A stretch of DNA of 64,000 nt from Trebonia sp963737285. GTDB taxonomy: Bacteria > Actinomycetota > Actinomycetes > Streptosporangiales > Streptosporangiaceae. Below are positions 17,249 through 24,652 of this stretch, piece after piece. Made by a program: the position numbers and the translations under genes. The stretch covers positions 2,170,001 through 2,234,000 of the forward strand of contig CAVTRT010000002.1 in the NCBI GenBank assembly GCA_963737285.1, written 5' to 3'. Under the pieces are notes generated by a model, which was not told the origin of the DNA, did no database searches, and saw only the letters and a program-made list of their open reading frames with translations. Every line of letters starts with the position of its first letter. The first letter of the stretch is position 1.

Positions 17249-19567
17249 GTGAGCATACTTGGCACCCGAGTCCTGCGAAGTGAAGATCCCGGCTTCCTGA
17301 GCACGGGCGGCATCTACACCGAAGACGTGCAGGATGAGCGCCTGACTGGTGCGCTCCACGCGCACTTCGTCCGATCGACCGTCGCGCACGCCCGGATCAA
17401 AAGCATCGACACCTCGGCGGCCAAGGGGGCCAACGGCGTCGTGGGAGTGTTCACTGGCGCTGACCTCGTGGCCGCCGGAGTGGGGCCGCTGAAGCCGATG
17501 GCACCGACAATGAACCAGGCGATGCTGCAGCCATGGCTGGCGGTGGACACGGTGCGATTCGTGGGCGAGCCGGTCGCGGTGATCGTGACGGAGCACCCGT
17601 ACCAGGGTGAGGACGCCATCGAGCTGGTTGACGTCGACTACGACTTCCTTCCGGCGGTCGTCGACCCCAGGGACGCCGAAGCCGCCACCGGCGGCTTCCT
17701 GTTCCCGCAGGCGCAGACAAACGTCGTCGTGACGTTCGGCGATGCGAGCAAGCTCAGCCCCGACTTGTTCGCGGACTGCGACGTCATGGCCAGCGAGACG
17801 GTGATCAACAACAGGGTCGCCCCGGCCCCAATGGAGACCCGCGCCGCTGCCGCCGTCTGGGCGGACGGCCGGCTGACCGCGTGGATTCCCAACCAGGGCG
17901 CGCAGTTCACCAAGGCGGCGATCGGTGACATGCTCGGCCTGGACGCCGACGAGGTCCGCATCATCACCCCGGATGTCGGCGGCGCGTTCGGAGCGAAGTT
18001 CGGCGCGGACCCGGAGCACGCGGTCGTCTGCTGGCTGGCCAGGGAGATCTCCCGGCCGGTTCGCTGGACCGAGACCCGCAACGAGAACCTGCTCGCGATG
18101 ACCCATGGCCGCGCCCAGGTGCAGAAGCTCACGATCGGCGGCACCAAGGACGGCACTGTCCTGGCGTACCGGATCGAGGTGCTGCAGGATTGCGGCGCGT
18201 ACCCGAAGATCGGCGCGTTCCTGCCGTCCCTGACTATCTTGATGGCCCCCGGCCCGTACAACATCGGCAAGGCCGAGGCTATCGCCACCTCCGTCGTCAC
18301 CAACACCACACCGGTCGGCGCGTACCGAGGTGCCGGACGGCCCGAGGCGACCGCGGCCGTGGACCGGGCCATTGACCTGTTCGCCCATGCCGCCGGCATC
18401 GACCCGGCGCAGGTCCGCCGCAAGAACCTGCTACCGAAGTTCACCGAGCCGCACACAACCGCGTTCGGTGCGAAGTACGACTCCGGTGACTATGTCGCGG
18501 CCCTGGACAAGGCCCTGGAGGCGGCGGGCTACGACGAGCTGCGGGCGGACCAAAAGCGCCGCCGCGAGGCCGACACCTCGCTGCAGCTCGGCATTGGCCT
18601 GTCCAGCTATGTGGAGATTACCGGCCCCGGTGGCGAGGCCGGCGGCCCGAATGAGAACGGCACCGTGGAGGTCCACCCGGACGGCACCGCGACGATCTTG
18701 ACGGGCACCTCTCCGCACGGCCAGGGGCACGTTACCGTCTGGGCGATGCTGGCCAGCGAGGAGCTGGGCATCCCGGTCGACAAGATCACCGTCAAGTGGG
18801 GTGACACTGACCTCGTGCCACGCGGCGGCGGCACCGGCGGCTCCCGCAGCCTGCAGCTTGGCGGGGCGGCGGTCCAGCAGGCCAGCAGGGAGCTGCTCGA
18901 CGTAGCGAGGGAGCGCGCCGCGCAGACCCTGGAGATCAGCCCCAGCGACCTGGAGTTCGACGTCGACCGCAGCGCTTTCGCCGTGAAAGGCGACCCGGAC
19001 ACCTCCGTGGCCCTGAGCAAGCTCGCCGAAGACGAGCGGCTGTTCGTCAAGAGCGTCTTCACCGCGCCCGGCCCGACGTTCCCGTTCGGCACGCACGTCG
19101 CGGTGGTGGAGGTCGACACCGAGACCGGCAAGGTGTTCCTGCGCCGTGTGGTGACCGTGGACGACGCGGGGACGGTCATCAACCCGCTACTCGCCGAGGG
19201 CCAGCGGCACGGCGGCATCGCCCAGGGCGCGGCGCAGGCCTTCCTCGAGGAGGTCGTCTACGATAGCGACGGCAACCCGCTGACGGCGACGTTCGCCGAC
19301 TACCCGTTCGTGTCCGCGACCGAGCTTCCCAGCTTCGAGCTCGTCGACATGGCAACGCCCACTTCCTACAACCCTCTCGGGGCCAAGGGAATCGGCGAGG
19401 CCGGAACGATCGGCGCCACCCCTGCGGTGCAGAACGCCGTCATCGATGCGGTGGCCCACCTGGGCGTTACCCACATTGACATGCCTACTTCCCCGCAGCG
19501 GGTCTGGCGGGCGATCCACCGTGCGGCGCCTGACGGTGCCCAGTCCAACAACGGCAAGGAGGCCTGA
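17249..19567 (+). CDS. Molybdenum hydroxylase large subunit (CO dehydrogenase form II / xanthine dehydrogenase type)
   Basis: Molybdopterin-cytosine-dinucleotide-binding large subunit, 772 residues, of the CoxL/XdhB family. It opens with the aldehyde oxidase hammerhead domain (LTGALHAHFVRSTVAHARI) and continues through DVGGAFGAKF and GGTGGSRS to GAKGIGEAGTIGATPAVQNAV. The active-site loop at residues 358-364 is AYRGAGR, the form II type, not AYRCSFR of true CO dehydrogenases, so the substrate is probably an aldehyde, purine or other heteroaromatic compound. Gene order is large, small, medium. It uses GTG at 17249. Confidence 0.93.
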   Translation: MSILGTRVLRSEDPGFLSTGGIYTEDVQDERLTGALHAHFVRSTVAHARIKSIDTSAAKGANGVVGVFTGADLVAAGVGPLKPMAPTMNQAMLQPWLAVDTVRFVGEPVAVIVTEHPYQGEDAIELVDVDYDFLPAVVDPRDAEAATGGFLFPQAQTNVVVTFGDASKLSPDLFADCDVMASETVINNRVAPAPMETRAAAAVWADGRLTAWIPNQGAQFTKAAIGDMLGLDADEVRIITPDVGGAFGAKFGADPEHAVVCWLAREISRPVRWTETRNENLLAMTHGRAQVQKLTIGGTKDGTVLAYRIEVLQDCGAYPKIGAFLPSLTILMAPGPYNIGKAEAIATSVVTNTTPVGAYRGAGRPEATAAVDRAIDLFAHAAGIDPAQVRRKNLLPKFTEPHTTAFGAKYDSGDYVAALDKALEAAGYDELRADQKRRREADTSLQLGIGLSSYVEITGPGGEAGGPNENGTVEVHPDGTATILTGTSPHGQGHVTVWAMLASEELGIPVDKITVKWGDTDLVPRGGGTGGSRSLQLGGAAVQQASRELLDVARERAAQTLEISPSDLEFDVDRSAFAVKGDPDTSVALSKLAEDERLFVKSVFTAPGPTFPFGTHVAVVEVDTETGKVFLRRVVTVDDAGTVINPLLAEGQRHGGIAQGAAQAFLEEVVYDSDGNPLTATFADYPFVSATELPSFELVDMATPTSYNPLGAKGIGEAGTIGATPAVQNAVIDAVAHLGVTHIDMPTSPQRVWRAIHRAAPDGAQSNNGKEA

Positions 19568-19571
19568 AGAG

Positions 19572-20081
19572 ATGACGCAGATCAAGCTCACCGTCAACGG
19601 GGTCACGCGAGACGATGAGGTCGTGCCCCGGCTGCTGCTGGTTCACTACCTGCGGGAGACCCTGGGCCTGCGGGCCGCGAACGTTGGCTGCGACACCACC
19701 TCCTGCGGTGCCTGCACGGTGCTGCTTGACGGTGAGTCGGTCAAGTCCTGCACGGTCCTGGCGGTCCAGGCCAATGGCCGCACCGTGACCACGGCTGAGG
19801 GCGTCGTCAATACGGACGGCACCCTCGGGATGGTGCAGCAAGCGTTTCGCGAGGAGCATGGCCTGCAGTGCGGCTTCTGCACGCCGGGGATGGTCATGGC
19901 TGTCACCAGCCTGCTCGCCGAGAAGCCGGACCCGACCGAGCAGGAGGTCCGCGAGGGCCTGGAGGGCAACTTCTGCCGCTGCACCGGCTACCACAACATT
20001 GTCCGCGCCGCCTTGAACGCGGCCGCCAAGCTGCGGAGCGCAAGCAGCGCCGTGCCTTCAGGCACGGAGGTGGCCGCATGA
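19572..20081 (+). CDS. Molybdenum hydroxylase small subunit, two [2Fe-2S] clusters
   Basis: Iron-sulphur subunit of 169 residues. Cysteines 40, 45, 48 and 60 hold the plant-ferredoxin-type cluster (GCDTTSCGAC...SC), and Cys100, 103, 135 and 137 hold the second cluster (QCGFCTPGM...NFCRCTGY). It carries electrons from the molybdenum centre to the FAD subunit. The ATG is 4 bases after the large-subunit stop, with GAAGAG nearby; the C-terminal 20 residues are a nonconserved tail. Confidence 0.95.
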   Translation: MTQIKLTVNGVTRDDEVVPRLLLVHYLRETLGLRAANVGCDTTSCGACTVLLDGESVKSCTVLAVQANGRTVTTAEGVVNTDGTLGMVQQAFREEHGLQCGFCTPGMVMAVTSLLAEKPDPTEQEVREGLEGNFCRCTGYHNIVRAALNAAAKLRSASSAVPSGTEVAA

Positions 20082-20890
20082 TCCCCGCCTCGTTCGACTA
20101 CGAGGTAGCCGAATCGACCTCGCACGCGCTGGCGCTGCTGGCTGAGCACGGCGAGGATGCCAAGCTGCTGGCCGGCGGCCATTCGCTGCTGCCGATGATG
20201 AAGGTCAGGCTGGCTCAGCCGGCCATGCTCATTGACATCGCCCGCCTGGGCGAACTGTCCGGCATCCGGCCGGACGGCGACCAGATCGTGATAGGCGCCA
20301 CCACCCGGCACGCGGACCTCGCCAGCTCCGAGATACTCAAGGCCGAGGCACCGATCCTCTCCTATGCGGCCGCCCAGGTCGGCGACCCGCAGATCCGGCA
20401 CCGGGGCACGATCGGCGGGTCGGTCGCGCACGCCGACCCGTCGGCGGACCTGCCGACGACGCTGCTCGCCCTGGGCGCGACGATCGAGATTACCGGGAAG
20501 TCGGGCACCCGGTCCGTCGGGATCGACGACTTCTTCGTGGGGCCGTTTGAGTCCGTGCTCGGCCCGGACGAGATCTTGTCCGCCATCCGCGTTCCGCGCG
20601 TCGGCGGCAAGACATGGGGCTACCAGAAGTTCGTCCGCCGGGCCAACGACTGGGCGATCGTCGGCGTGGCCGCTTGTGACGGCCGGGTCGCGCTGGCCAG
20701 CATGGGCGGTACCCCGCTGCGCGCGCACGCCACCGAGGACGCGCTGCGCTCCGGTGCCTCGGCGCGGGACGCCGCCGCCCTCGCTGCCGCCGGTACCTCC
20801 CCGGGGGCGGACTTTCACGCCGACGCGGACTTCCGCGAGCACCTCGCCCGGGTCCTCACCCGCCGCGCCCTTGAGGGTCGCACCGGCTGA
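20078..20890 (+). CDS. Molybdenum hydroxylase medium subunit, FAD-binding
   Basis: FAD-binding subunit of 270 residues (CoxM family). The two flavin-binding motifs are clear: LLAGGHSLLPMMKVRLAQPA (near 31-50) and IRHRGTIGGSVAHADPSADLP (near 105-125). It starts by an ATGA overlap with the small subunit. No maturation genes such as coxD or coxE are visible nearby, so cofactor insertion must rely on genes elsewhere. Confidence 0.94.
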   Translation: MIPASFDYEVAESTSHALALLAEHGEDAKLLAGGHSLLPMMKVRLAQPAMLIDIARLGELSGIRPDGDQIVIGATTRHADLASSEILKAEAPILSYAAAQVGDPQIRHRGTIGGSVAHADPSADLPTTLLALGATIEITGKSGTRSVGIDDFFVGPFESVLGPDEILSAIRVPRVGGKTWGYQKFVRRANDWAIVGVAACDGRVALASMGGTPLRAHATEDALRSGASARDAAALAAAGTSPGADFHADADFREHLARVLTRRALEGRTG

Positions 20891-20912
20891 TGCCTGTCCA
20901 GCCGGTACAGAA

Positions 20913-20953
20913 CGGAACGGGGTGCCTGTCCAGCCGACAGGCGCCCCGTTCCG
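20913..20953 (+). terminator. Terminator after the hydroxylase operon
   Basis: Stem of 17 pairs with one G-T wobble (20913-20929 with 20937-20953), 7-base loop, 22 bases beyond the medium-subunit stop. Very stable by inspection. Confidence 0.85.
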
Positions 20954-21047
20954 CGTTCCGCGGCTACGATCAAGACGGGCGGATGGTCGGGGCGGAAGAT
21001 GAGGCCTGTCCGTTCTGTTCGGTATTTCATGGTTTATGCTGGTTTGA

Positions 21048-22358
21048 ATGAGCAGCACGCGACGCAGGGAGCGGCTAGATCCTAGCGTGAGGCGGTTGCT
21101 GTGGTTCGTGTGCGCGATCGTCTTGGCGGACACCATCTTCTACTCGGCGCTCACCCCGCTGCTTCCCCATTACGCCCGGGTCTCGGGGCTTTCCAAGGCG
21201 GCGGCCGGCGTCCTTGTCGCGTGCTACCCGGCGGGAACCCTCATCGGGTCACTGCCGGGCGGGCTGCTCGTCGCGCGGCTGGGCGCGCGCCAGACGGCCC
21301 TGCTGGGGCTGACGGGGATGAGCATCGCCACCTTGGTGTTCGGCTGGTCGTCATCGGTCTGGCTGCTGGACGTGGCGCGGCTCATCCAGGGCCTGGCGGG
21401 GGCCTGCACCTGGGCGGCGGGGCTAGCCTGGCTGGCGGATGTCGCGCCGGAGTCCCGGCGTGGGGAACTGCTCGGCACGGCACTGGGATCGGCGATCGTG
21501 GGGGCACTGCTCGGCCCTGTCGTGGGAGCGCTGGCGAGCCTTGCCGGAACTGGCCCCGCATTCTGCGCCGCCGCCGTCATGGGCGTCATCTTGATGTGCT
21601 GCGCGTTCGCCCTGCCCGCGCCGCCCGTCGCGGCAAGCCCGCAGGGGCTGCGGGAACTGCTCCCGGCGCTGCGTGACCGGCACGTCCTGTCAGGCATGTG
21701 GCTGATGATGCTGCCGGGGATCGCGTTCGGAGTGATCGACGTGCTGGCACCACTGCGGTTGGCTCGGCTGGGCGCGTCGGGTGCGGAGATCGCCGCCACG
21801 TTCTTGTGCGCCGCCGCAGTCGAGGGGGCGCTGTCGCCGCTGGCGGGCCGGATAACTGACCGACTCGGGGCAAGACGCCCCGTCACCATCGCCCTCGTCG
21901 TCGGGGCGACCTTCGGGGTGGTGGCCTGGCTGCCCGCGACGTCGTGGGAACTGATGGTGGTCCTCGTGGCCGGGAACCCGTTCTTCGGCATGCTCTTCAC
22001 CCCGGCGGCCGCCCTGACGAGCTCGGGCGCGGACCGGATCGGCCTCAACCAGGGCCTTGGCTTCGGGTTGTCGAACCTTACCTGGGCGGCGGGCCAAGCC
22101 GTCGCCGCCGCCGGGGCTGGGGTCCTGGCCGAGGCGACCTCGGACGCGGTCCCGTACCTGCTGCTGTCCCTGGCCTGCCTGCTCAGCCTGGCGGCAATCT
22201 TGTCATTCGGTAGAATTCGGATGGAATTACCGCCAGAGAAGATCGCGGGCGGACGCGACCGATCGCCCGTTGCCATTTTGTTACAAAATGATCGCAACAA
22301 TGCGCAACCGGCCAAATCTTCCGTTCCGGCGAACCGTAACGTGCCAGCTTATGCCTAG
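21048..22358 (+). CDS. Major facilitator superfamily transporter
   Basis: Twelve-segment MFS protein, 436 residues. The loop 2-3 motif A is GLLVARLGARQTALLGL and its second-half copy is GRITDRLGARRPVTIAL. The GSLPGGLL and LAWLADVAPESRRGELLGTA motifs fit drug:H+ antiporter-type exporters. The substrate cannot be inferred. The C-terminal 40 residues after about residue 395 are hydrophilic, and third-position GC drops there. Monocistronic by appearance. Confidence 0.85.
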   Translation: MSSTRRRERLDPSVRRLLWFVCAIVLADTIFYSALTPLLPHYARVSGLSKAAAGVLVACYPAGTLIGSLPGGLLVARLGARQTALLGLTGMSIATLVFGWSSSVWLLDVARLIQGLAGACTWAAGLAWLADVAPESRRGELLGTALGSAIVGALLGPVVGALASLAGTGPAFCAAAVMGVILMCCAFALPAPPVAASPQGLRELLPALRDRHVLSGMWLMMLPGIAFGVIDVLAPLRLARLGASGAEIAATFLCAAAVEGALSPLAGRITDRLGARRPVTIALVVGATFGVVAWLPATSWELMVVLVAGNPFFGMLFTPAAALTSSGADRIGLNQGLGFGLSNLTWAAGQAVAAAGAGVLAEATSDAVPYLLLSLACLLSLAAILSFGRIRMELPPEKIAGGRDRSPVAILLQNDRNNAQPAKSSVPANRNVPAYA

Positions 22359-22453
22359 ACTATGCATATAGCCCTGTGGGGGGGATTTTGGCGGTATTTT
22401 GCCTGCCCGGGCAGCCTCCTCATGAGCGCGTGATCCGCGACAAGGAAGACCTA

Positions 22454-24061
22454 ATGACCGCTGTGAACTCTGGTAACGGTAATAACAACGGCACCGGGGG
22501 CCCCGCCCTGGCAGCGCCTGCCCGCGGTCCCAACCCGGTGCCCGAGGGCGCCAGCCCAGCCGACGCGGCTGAGCGCCTTGAATCGCTTGGCAATGAATTG
22601 CACGGGATCGGCGCGACACGTGCTGCGAGCCGGATGACGAGGGTTGCCGGCATTATCCGGGCCAACCCCCGCACACTCAACTTTGCTGATCTGGAACGCA
22701 TTATCGATCCGGAACGCGTGATCGATGAACGGGCCGACGCCTGCGGATGGCGGAGGTCGGTGCGCCTCGCGCACTGGTGGCGCAACATCTGGGTCCTGTT
22801 TCCCATCACCTTCACGTGGTTCATGCTCGGCTGGGCGGCCTTGGAGTACCGGAGTTACCTGCATGGTCATCCTGGCGATGACGGCAAGCCCTTCCTGCTG
22901 CTCTGGCAGCAGGGCCTTGGCGGTAACGTCCTGCCCTTCGGGTGGGCCGCCGCCATCAACGTCATCCTCCTCGCCTTCGTGATGGGCCTCACCTGGTGGG
23001 TCCACTGGACGGAGAGCTCGACCGAGAAGTTCGCCACGTCGGTGTACGACGCGGTGGGCGATCTCGCCGAGGCGGTCTCCCGCGGTGCGGGGGGTACACC
23101 CCGCACCGCGGAAGACTGGGCACGGGAGGTTGACCGCATCATCCACGAGGCGTTCACCAAGACCGGGCAACTGGCCGAGCAGGGCGAGAAGGTGCTCATT
23201 GGTGCGAGCGGCCTCATCAAGGACCTCAAGGATGGCAGCCTGGAACTTATCCAGGGCCTGCAAGACAACGGCAAGGGACTAGTCAAGGACCTCCAGGACG
23301 GCACCCAGAAGACCATCGACCAGTTTTCCGTTGAGGTCCTCAACACGCTCAGGAGCGTGAGTGAGCAGAACGAGGCCTTCATCAAGGACACCCGGCGGGA
23401 AAACGAGCAGTTCCTGAAGGACGTCGTCCAGCAGCAGATGAGGCCGTTGCTCAACGACATGGAGGCCCTGCTGGCCCAGTTCAAGACCCAGCAGGAGACC
23501 TACACCGTCGCTGTCACGGGCCTTAAGGCAAGCGTGGAGGCCATCGGGGGCTCGGCGGCGAGGCTGGCTGCCAACGCCCAGGAGTTCACCGGGTCCACCC
23601 GGACCGTCGCCGGAAGCCTGGAGACGATGGCCTCCTCCCAGCAGCGGTTCGCCTCCCAGGTGGAGGTGTCCGCGGGGAGCATGAAGACCGCGGCGACGGC
23701 GATGGGCGAGGTCAAGGACAAGCTGCAGGCGGTGCTCGTCCACGGCGCCGAGGAGATGACCAGCAACATCACGCAGGCGAGCGCCAGCCTGGCTCAGACG
23801 CAGGCCAGCGTCAGCGAGACGCAGTCCGGCCTGGCGGCCACGACTGCGGCGTTGCTGGAGGCGGCGGCAAATTTCCGGGAGGCCACCACGAACCTGGTGC
23901 CGACGACCGCTGGTCCCGACGCCATCCCAGACGCCCTCACGAGGCTCCCGGACGTCATCACGAGCCTGACGGTGGCGATCACGAAGGCCACGCTCGTCGG
24001 CAGGCCCCGCCGGTTCTGGTGGCAGCGATGGCGCAAGACTGACGGATTCGGGGGCCTGTGA
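22454..24061 (+). CDS. Two-segment membrane protein with long helical tail, stator-like (unknown)
   Basis: Protein of 535 residues from the ATG at 22454 (AAGGAAG seven bases before). Residues about 112-134 and 163-185 are membrane segments separated by a short external loop. A long cytoplasmic tail follows, mostly helical, with imperfect repeats around residues 240-300 (KDLKDGSLELIQGL, VKDLQDGTQKTIDQ) and a Gln/Ser/Ala-rich coiled coil to about 500. No named family is certain. Layout and coupling (TGATG) with the next gene resemble ExbB/MotA- or ZorA-like proteins that have long tails, but I see only two segments. Confidence in the gene is high, in function low. Confidence 0.75.
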   Translation: MTAVNSGNGNNNGTGGPALAAPARGPNPVPEGASPADAAERLESLGNELHGIGATRAASRMTRVAGIIRANPRTLNFADLERIIDPERVIDERADACGWRRSVRLAHWWRNIWVLFPITFTWFMLGWAALEYRSYLHGHPGDDGKPFLLLWQQGLGGNVLPFGWAAAINVILLAFVMGLTWWVHWTESSTEKFATSVYDAVGDLAEAVSRGAGGTPRTAEDWAREVDRIIHEAFTKTGQLAEQGEKVLIGASGLIKDLKDGSLELIQGLQDNGKGLVKDLQDGTQKTIDQFSVEVLNTLRSVSEQNEAFIKDTRRENEQFLKDVVQQQMRPLLNDMEALLAQFKTQQETYTVAVTGLKASVEAIGGSAARLAANAQEFTGSTRTVAGSLETMASSQQRFASQVEVSAGSMKTAATAMGEVKDKLQAVLVHGAEEMTSNITQASASLAQTQASVSETQSGLAATTAALLEAAANFREATTNLVPTTAGPDAIPDALTRLPDVITSLTVAITKATLVGRPRRFWWQRWRKTDGFGGL

Positions 24062-24642
24062 TGCGCAGCCGGTATAGCAGGTCCCGGCGCTCGGGCGCCG
24101 GCCGTTACAGCACCTCCGGGCATACCGTATTCGGCAATACCGGCTGGCTGTTCGCCGACCTGCTGCTCGCCCTCGCCCTGGCCTTCCTGCTGGCGACAAC
24201 CTTCGGCGCGCCGTCCCAGTCAACGGCCAGAGTCAAGCCTCACCTCCCCAAGCCCACCAGCACGACCATTAAGCCAAAGAAGCCGAAGCCGCCCGGGCAG
24301 CCTCAGCCAGCGCTCGACCTCAAGTACGTAACGGTCCCGTTGAACATCGACCCTGGTGACATCTCAGCAAGCGCGATCCGGCAGACGATACTGTCCGATT
24401 CTCAGCTGAAGGGTCGCCGGGCCGGGCTCGTGCTTCTCTTCGCCGGCGGACCGGATCCCAATGGCACCCAGTGGGAGCAGATCGACAATCAGGTGTGGTC
24501 GATCCTGCAGGCCATGAACAAGGCCACGTCCCAGTTCAAGGCCACGCCCCTGTTCGACGTGGCGGTCTCCCAGCAGTTCTGGAACGGGCAGCTGGCACTG
24601 AACCAGGTCAAGCTGGAGGTCTACCTGTTCAAGATGTCGTAG
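24061..24642 (+). CDS. Single-pass membrane protein with external domain, MotB-like N-terminus (unknown)
   Basis: Protein of about 193 residues. A basic N-terminus precedes GNTGWLFADLLLALALAFLLATTF (about 26-49), a membrane helix with an aspartate at its entry. That pattern is reminiscent of MotB/ExbD/ZorB plugs. A Pro/Lys linker and an external alpha/beta domain of about 110 residues follow. No OmpA peptidoglycan-binding motif is evident. The start is ATG 24061 (or GTG 24058), overlapping the stop of the previous gene. It converges with the conflict cluster, ending 10 bases from its last gene. Confidence 0.75.
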   Translation: MRSRYSRSRRSGAGRYSTSGHTVFGNTGWLFADLLLALALAFLLATTFGAPSQSTARVKPHLPKPTSTTIKPKKPKPPGQPQPALDLKYVTVPLNIDPGDISASAIRQTILSDSQLKGRRAGLVLLFAGGPDPNGTQWEQIDNQVWSILQAMNKATSQFKATPLFDVAVSQQFWNGQLALNQVKLEVYLFKMS

Positions 24643-24652
24643 CGCGGCCCGC

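Noticed and set aside
17249..20890. True CO dehydrogenase (coxLSM)
   Set aside because: Active-site loop is AYRGAGR, not AYRCSFR.
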